Positions 53,101 to 62,100 of a stretch of DNA of 64,000 bases are shown here, piece after piece. The stretch's first letter is position 1. Every line of letters begins with the position of its first letter. The DNA comes from Liolophura sinensis (taxonomy: Eukaryota > Mollusca > Polyplacophora > Chitonida > Chitonidae): the NCBI RefSeq assembly GCF_032854445.1, contig NC_088300.1:10108001-10172000 (forward strand). The letters are read 5' to 3'. The notes beneath the pieces were generated by a model. That model saw nothing but the letters and a program-made list of their open reading frames with translations. It was not told the origin of the DNA and searched no databases. Both the position numbers and the translations under genes were made by a program.

Positions 53101-56100
53101 ACTACAGGCAATGACGGACGCCAAACTGTTTAACAGCCTATTACACAACTTAATTTATTATATAAGCTCATCTGTAAGACTTGTGCAGCAAACTGACAAA
53201 CACACGCGCAGGTACAGCGAACATGTTAGTGAGACACTAAATTTTTACTCAGATCTTGGTTGTTCTTGGTAACGAGCCTGAGCCGATGCAACGCCAGGTG
53301 AAAATAGTTGTCTGTTGCATGTACTCTGATTAACCTGCCATAATTGGTCCAACTCAAGCGTTTTTTAGGGGGTTTTTTTCTGTAGATTGAACAAAACATT
53401 GTTAAAAAACAAGGCACCTTTAAATACAGAAATTAGACTCAGCATTACATATTTCTTCTCATAAAAAAATCACTTTGTTTGCATCAAAACATAAATATGT
53501 CTTCACACCTTACCAATGGAGGCTTTCATGATCTAACAATATCATTCTTTGTGTGGAAATTTTGGAGAGGAAAGCTTAATCTAAAACTGACAGTGTATTA
53601 AAAAATAAACAGCCAAGTTGTATTGATATGCAAATCGCAACCATCTCTGGGTATAGCATTTAAGTAAGTGAGTGAGTGCTTGGGGTTTAACGTCGTACAT
53701 AACAGTTTTTCAGTCATATGAGGACAAAGGAATCCTTAGAATGCATGTAATATACCTCTTTGTTGCAGGACGGATTTCCACTGCTCTTTTATCTAGTACT
53801 GCTTCACTGAGATGACTTACCGAAGGTAAGTAAGCAGCCCCGCCCGAGCCATTATACTGATACGGGTCAACCAGTCGTTGCACTATCCCCTTCATGCTGA
53901 ACGCCAAGCGAGGAAGCTGCAACTTCCTCTTTTAAAGTCTTAGGTGTGACTCGACCCAGGATTGATCCTGAATCTACCGCTCCTCAAGCGGACACTCTAC
54001 CAACTGTGCTAGCAGGGCCGGTATATACCAGGGTTCCAACACTGTTTGTAGAACCCGACAATCACAGCAGAGACCCGATCCGACCACCTGTTGTTTTGGT
54101 AATTGTTTTGAATTCTACCCGTGGTAAAAAGATAACATGTAAGTGTTATCAATATCTTTGTAAAACACCTACAATGTATACTGGCACATGACACCTATAC
54201 TGGTGCACGACACCTATACTGGTGCACGACACCTATACTGGCACATGACACCTATACTGGCACATGACTTTAGGATGGCTTTACTAGAATGGTTTAGAAA
54301 CAAGATCAAACCTAAATATCCAAATTAAAATCCTTCAGCTCTTCACTAGGCACTAGTCTAGATTTGGCAGGAGATTTCATAATCGTTTTGATCCGGGGCA
54401 GATGAATGAAAATAAGTTCATCTAATTGGTCAATGTTGAATTCTGTAAGCTGTCAGTTATCTGTAGGACTGACGCAGTGATTGAGTATGAATAGGAATAG
54501 ATTTACTCTTGCAATAACACAATGTTTACAACTGTTGCAATATGAAGCTGATTATGGCCATCCATGTTCACACGTGCAAACACGCTGTTCAATCCATGCA
54601 TGTTCAGTTTATGATTGCCCTTTCATGAAATCAGGTATGTCTGGAGATTGTTCTCATCTACCTATACGGGCTCAATGCCAATATACTGATGTACAGACAT
54701 GGCGGCCAGTTGTCACAATAATGCGAGAACAAGGTTTGAACATGTATTAATTTAGGAAATCTTGTCCCGAGTATGTTTACTTGTATAACTGACGGTTTCT
54801 GAAATGAAATGGTGGGAACATAGAACACTTCTAAAATGGGATGACAAAACACCACATGCGTGAGGCTTGGAAAACTTCAATCTGTATAATGCAATCACCA
54901 ATGCAGTGTAGCTGACAGCTGGAGAAGCAGTCGTCCCTTGCCAAGAACATGCTTTGAGACAGTTTCGGAATTTACAGTTTTGTAAACAAATGTGGCTTGA
55001 TACTTTCTTCATTTTAATTCGTGGATAAAAATAAAGATGTTGTCTCGAATTCTTTAAGCCTGTATTCACTGGACTACTTTCATCTCGCCAAGCATGTGCA
55101 CTGCACTCCCGTGTCAGTGTCTGTCTAGCCATTGGTCAAGGTGAGAAAACAATCGTCCACCCCACCACTGTGATCATGTTTTAAGTTTCAATCACTCAAG
55201 TAAAGGTGGCAAATTTGATGGTATGGCACACAGGTCAACGAATTATAGTAATTGGTCAGAGGATAATAATCGCTTGCAGGTATTCTTAACACACCTAACA
55301 AAACATTCTTCTATCTAATTTTTCCCCAGTACGACCTTCTCACCTTTCTGGGGCATATGGGTCATCATAGTACATCCTGCGTCGCTCATACTCAGACAGT
55401 GGGGGAGGGTATTCCCCATATGGATCCCGTCTGTCATCATAGGGATATCGTTCATAGTACGGGTCACGTGGTGGAAGGCCGTAAGGGTCGAGGTAGGGTC
55501 GTAACCTATCCCCGGGAGGATCATACATATCCCGTCTGTAGGGGCCATCATCTAGTACCTCACCCCTCCACGGATCAACAGGCTGCAATGTCACACATAC
55601 AGATAAATACATCACACTGATAAACAAGACACATTCAATACTATCACACAGACATAAATACAAGCCACATACCATGATGTTAGCCGCCGTTATATGTGTG
55701 AAATATTCTTGAGTACAGCATAAAACATGAATCAAATAAATACATCCATACAGTTATAGCACAGGAGTGGCCCTCCCTTGACTGCCAATGTCACATGTTC
55801 ATGTTACATTACGGTTTGTTTTCAAGGTTTTCACATTAAATATTTAAATAGGGTCAGATCTGAGATTCGGCACAGATCTCTTCACTGATAAAATGACTGT
55901 CACCATGTATATGAGCTAATGAAGTGAGTATGTGAGTTTTTGATCAAAAAAAAAGCAGATAAAACTGAATGAGCACAGCAGTGATCGGAATGTAGATGAA
56001 TACAGAATGGATTTCTTACATCTAGAGGTAGCTCTTCTCTTTCCATTGGGTCCCCTCTGCCACGCCCACGGCCGCGCGAACTATCTATGCCTCTTCCTCG

Positions 56101-59100
56101 ATCTCCACCCCTCCCCTTGTCTCCTCCCCTTCCACGATCTGCTCCCCTTCCACGATCCATGCCGCGCCCACGATCCATGCCACGCCCACGATTCATGCCA
56201 CGCCCACCATCCATGTCACTCCCACGATTCATGCCACGCCCACCATCCATGCCTCGTCCCCGGTCAGCACCACGCCCATGGTCTCCACCCCTTCCTCTAT
56301 TTCCACCACGCCAATTTCCGCGGAACACACCGCCTACTAAAAACTGATTGCCCTGGTTCATCTGGGGTCCATCCCCTTCTTCTGATTCTTCACCATGATC
56401 AAGCCCAGGAAAACCCTGAGAGGGAGAAGAAGAGGACAATCAGAGACTATACACTGACCACAATTCTCACTGCTCACATTTAACGGGAACATATTTGGAC
56501 AGGTGAATTACTGAACGTCCATCAAAAGAAACAGATGAAATTATTATTTTTGACAAGCTGTTGCTACACACAGAGCACGCCAATGGCTTTGAAACATAAA
56601 TGATAGAAAGCTGACCATGACTGCTAATCAGTATACTCAGCTCTCACTGGTGATGAAATATTTACGTCCTTCTCGAAACCAGAATGTGAGCCCTGCTGAG
56701 CTCTAGTGGATTAGTGACCTTCCCCTTACCTGCTCCTCCTGTACGTCGTCCTCACCCTGGAAGACTACTCCTTCCTGATTCTCACCAGTCTCTGAGGTGG
56801 CACCTGCTTGGTCTCCAGTTGGGAATCCCATTCCTCTGCCTCTACCCCTCATCATCATACCTCTACCTCGCACCTGTCCCCGGCCTCTCATTCCCTCTGG
56901 CCCTGACTGGAATGACTGGTTAGGGTGATAGTTTCCTTCCCCTTGTGGGGTATCTCCCCGTTGTCCTTGACCCCTCATGAACCCTCCTCCTCGTTGATAG
57001 CGCTGTCCTCTTCCACCCCGCATTCCCTGCATCCCCATGCCCCCATCGAGTCCAGGGAAGCGTGGCATGCCTGTGCCACGAGGTTGTTGGAAGTTCCCTC
57101 TAGGGCCACGCCCACGTGGCATGCCCCTTTGCACGGGGAAACGTGGGTGCTGGGACTGCTGGTTGTCAAATGGTTGGTTCATGTCCATATTTTCATCGTC
57201 CTCTATATGGCCCTCGTGACCTATATCAGAGCCTGTGATGCTTCCCTTCAACATATCAGGCATATTTAATTTGAACTGGAGTCCACAAGTCACAAGATAC
57301 AAACCACAATTAGATCTCTACACAATGTTAACATAATCAAGATGTCAGGTGGTGCTAACAGCTTCAGCTGTAGGGGGAGGCACAGAACATCTTCATTGTC
57401 CTCTGCTCAATGGTTCCAACACAGCATCCTACTACTCCATTTGTATGTAAATTTGTCGTAACAACCCTTCCACATGCAAGGGTAAAGCCTCCCATACTGT
57501 GGATGTGAAACTGTATGTTCAGCCAATAGGAACACTGATAACTATGTATTTTACCTGACACCACGTTCAAGGTATACAGAATATCATGTGGAACCAGACT
57601 GATGGGCAATTGGCATACTGTGTGCACATACATGTAGTACTGTTGTCAAGGATCAGCTCAGACCAAAGTTGTTCCTCAATGTTTTATCTCTTTTAGACAG
57701 TCTGGATAAAACATACCATTCATGTATAAAAGATGACATCAACATCAGGTAAAATGGGTTTACGGTTGCTACTTTCTTATTTTTAGAAGGCATTTCATTA
57801 TTACCTCTCTGTCGTGCTGCTCAGCCTGGGTGCTCCCCCCTTGTCTAGCTGCAGTGCTTTCCCCTTGGCCAATCTGGTCACTGGAATGGTCACTGCCTCT
57901 GTCATAAGCAAAACTATTCCAGTATGCTTTCAATACATAACAAATGGATTGTTTATCTTGCTTAACCTTTCATTTTGACCAAATTAAAGTAACAACACTT
58001 TCTTCACCACTTACTACGAATATCAAAAACAGAACGGAAAAACGTGGGGAAAATCTGGTCTGTTGAAGAAACACAGGTTTTTTTCAAGAACCCTGGTTAG
58101 AAAAATTATTCCAATCTACAGAGTAGTTTTTCACATGAATCTGAGCTCTAAGTCCTCTAGCATATCAAACACCTGTCCATTTTTCTCTTTTCCTTTTCTC
58201 AGCTCCATAGATGTACTTGTCGCATGTTATAGTTTGAACAAATAAAGTAAATTAGAGTTCACATCAAGTCTACCACATTAACCAGCACTGTGGGCATTAT
58301 ATCACCAATGAAGTTACGTGCCTGTATTAATGTTCAGAGTTTTTTTGAGTAAGTGGACACTGACGCATGTTTCACCAAGTGCAAGTAGTGTAATGTGCAT
58401 GTAACATCCACAGTGACCAGTACTGTAGGTCCCATAATTCCTCAACATTTACACATATGAAAGAGAAACTTTCAGTGCAATTTATGCATAGTTTCAATTT
58501 GATTTTGAAGACAAAACAACACTGGTGGGAGTGACAAATTTCAAGGCTTCACAAAAAGTATAATTTTATCAGTCCACACAAAATAATGTCTTCAGAATAT
58601 CCTTGAATAAACACCTTGCAGAAACATGAAAAGGTTAAAGAATTACAGTATTACGTCAATATGTAAGTATGTGTATATTGTGAAACAAGCTCCTGGGAAG
58701 TTTTTCCTAAATCCCATCTAATCATAATTATTGTCTTGACTTTATTACCACCACTTACTGAAGTTTTGGAAGCCAGAGTTTATTCCACTCAAAGTATTAG
58801 GATAAGACTACATGTGTGTACTATACATACTAACCTATCCATGTCCCTGTTCATGGGGTCATCAGGCTTACCCCTGTCCTCATTGTCCCGATCCACAAAC
58901 TCCTCACCCAGCTTCTGTGTGGGCTTTGGGACCTTCAGGTCCATCAAGGACACAGGACCCTGCTGCCGGGGGCCTCCTCCCCGCACCATGCCTCGCCCAG
59001 CTGGACCCCCAAATCTGCTGCCCATCCCCCGGTTGGAGTCGAAACAACCAGACTGACCCATGCTTCTACCTTGAGCCCCAGGGAAGCGTATTCCTCTACC

Positions 59101-62100
59101 AACGCCCCTACCAGAAAGATCTCCTCTCTGGTTGGGGATTCGGGGTCTAGGACCCCCCATGCTCATGGAGCCTTGCTGTCCTTGATTGGAGAAGTCATAG
59201 CCACCCTGCTGGGACACTGTCCCCATGTCCTCCTGGTTGTCCTCTGACGGCTCAATGTCCATGTCCCCAGATCCCTGACCCCGCATCCCAGGGCCTTGAA
59301 ACCGCTGCTGGCCCTGCCCCTGGTTAACTTGCCCCCAGGGCCTACCAAAACCCTGGCCCCTCTGACCAAACCCTCGCCCCCGCTGCCCAGGGCCTCCGAG
59401 CTGCTGTGACAGGTCATCCTGGTTGCCCTCCTCTCCCCCATAGCCTTGTGGTCCTCCTCTGCCCATGTTAGGCCCAGGCCCACCTCGGCCTCGCTGGAAG
59501 CCGCCCCTCATTCCGCGGCCTCTGTTTCCTTGGCCCATTCCACCATCCTTGTCCCAGCCCTGTCGCTGTTGGTTCCCCATAAAACCCCCTCCACCCTGAT
59601 CCATATCATTCTGACCTCCTTCAAAAGTCTGCCCCTGGAACGCCTGGCTTCTCCCCTGGCCAAAGCCTCCCTGAGGCCCACCTCTTCTCTGGCCTCGCAT
59701 TCCACCACCTTGTCCACGGCCACGTGCAAAATCAGGACTTCCACATGCTTGCTGATTGAGCTGGTTAAAGCCCTGTTGTTGTCCTCCTCTACCGCGCTGC
59801 TGGTTGTAGCCATATCCCTGCTGATGATTGTCTCCATAACCAAACCCTTGGCTGTAATTCCCTCCAGCATTATCTTGCGAGCCTGGCCCCAAACCTGAAA
59901 ATGTTAAAAAAAAAACATGCACCTGTTGGCCTCAGGATCCAACTTTGCAATCGCCATGATATGGCTGAAATATTACTGATGTGGCATTCAGCCACATTCA
60001 TTCATTCCAACTCAACATTTCAAAATCACAACAGGTACAGTCCAGCTCAGACTAGAGGTCAATTATTTACCACTCATATCATGCTCTGAGATACTGAATA
60101 ACGCCTTACTGACATGAGACAAACACTTTACTGAGCTACTGAGGCGCATAGGATTATCGTCGAAGTTATGAATATACTATCCTAGCTAGTTTGCAAGCAA
60201 AGGTGCAGTCCCCGTGTATTCAGCTATGTTAGCATATTCTAGCTGTGAAAAGCGGCAAGTTTATCTTGCAATATGTAACCTACCTCAGCAAAACAAAATC
60301 AGTTCAAGTGGATTAAGCGACTTATTTAAGGGAGTAAATATGCGATCTAAGTCATCAACTGGTATCGATGATCAGCGTATTAATTTTGATATCCATTTAT
60401 GTTATGCCATAAAGAACCTTACAGCAGATATTTCATAGCAAAGTCGGCAAATCTTCACATGAACAAACGCGATTTTCTTGTGAATAAAGCATGTGCAATA
60501 CCGCATGCCTCCCACCTAGGACATCGCCCCAACACAGGCAGACAGCAGTCTTGTGTGGCCTTGCCTTTGCATGATCCTTCACACTCATGTCTTAATCCAA
60601 AAAATTCAAATAAAGTGTTAAACCAAAAATTCAAATAAAGTGTATTCAGGGTTCGCAGGCCTGACAAACTAAAAAATCCAAGGACTTTTCAAGTACTTTC
60701 AAGTACTTAAAATACAAATTCAAGTTCCTCAAACACCAGTCCCAATCTCCGCTTTCGCGTACTAACTGTGACACCAGGCACAGCTTGAATACTTTTTTAG
60801 GTCATTTCGTTTTCGTAAGCGTGGTACAGCCATGCCGTGGCATTCAACCGGTACGCAGCCTTGGTGCCATAACCTTCAGTCGGTGCAGACATCACTGATA
60901 ATCAGACAACCCATATTTGATTCTTATAAATTTTCCACTGTCCCTCAGAATAAAAAACGCAGCTTAAAATATTTTCGCACAACACATGTGTTTGTAAACA
61001 GCACCACTGTCAGTCATGAGTAGTCCAGGGCGGACTTGCCCATACTGGAGACATCTATTCTTCGGAGACACAATTGGCTGTGTGCCCGACTGACACTGCT
61101 GGCGTCGCGCAAAGCCAGTCCTTGAAATCTGGGAACTGCAGCCATTCATCACTGAAACAACAGTTGTCTGGCATCTTTAATGTTATCTTTCACACACCAA
61201 ATCACACTCAATGACAGCTTAAGTTGTTACCGCCAAACCAAAAAATGGCAATCTTAGCGCCCTCTGGCAGAGAAACCGAAGTCTATAGTGGCACAAAACT
61301 ATTACCGCGTACATACCACTGGCAGCCACTTTAGGTGCATGTCCATTGCCAGTTGATTCACAGATTCTTACCACCGAATAACTTTCTTCACATGACACAA
61401 ACAAAATCAAGTGCTTTCATGGACCTCCACATCAAAATGGCACTTTCCAGTTCTAGGGAGATGAAGAATGTAGAGTTAGTTTTAGCAGTGGTGATCCATT
61501 ATGAATCTCACGTGGACTCACACATAAATCACTACTTTAAAAGAAGATTGCCATAACAAAGAGCTAAATTTTCTGTCGTCAGCTTTCCACAGACATGACA
61601 GTTCTCAGGCACGTGTGTGTGATCAGTGACAGTGGGCAGATCACTGACTCTGCAGGCGACTGTCTGCCCTGGAACTCTCCGCAGGTGCTCCACAAGCTCT
61701 CTATAAGACCTCCAGGATCACACTTATCTATGCCTGCTTTTGACTTTTAGTCCGAGCTGTACTGTATAGAAAATAGATTTTAGTTTCAGACACTAATCAT
61801 GAAGTTATTAAAACTGTCAGAATTTTTTAAATAGAAGTAATCAGATTCTGAATACATCTTGAGCACCACTGCCAACAGTTTTTGTTGACACAAGACAAAC
61901 ATCATTTTTAAAAGTACTTTAAATACCTTTTTGTCTTTGGCTTTCAAAGCAGCCATTAAATACAACTCAGCAGGTCTGTTTAGCTACCTATTTCACTTGT
62001 CCTACCCTGGGTACTGGATGGGTCTGGGCCGGCAGATGAGGGAGCAGCACTGGCTGCAGATTGCAGGACCTTTTCTTTCCTTGTCTTGATGTCAGCTTTC

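Larger units (their letters stand above)
52492..55343. other. YLPM1 intron with SINE-B and a 19-bp repeat
   Basis: 2852 bp. Besides the SINE-B copy at 53665-54025 and the short repeat at 54175-54268 there is only unique sequence. Open frames at 54481 (+) and 54752 (-) show no recognised domain. Confidence 0.6.

Noticed and set aside
54481-55132. Frames of 89 and 126 codons on opposite strands within a YLPM1 intron
   Set aside because: No domain, and neither fits the phases of the flanking exons 52223-52491 and 55344-55582, which already join perfectly.
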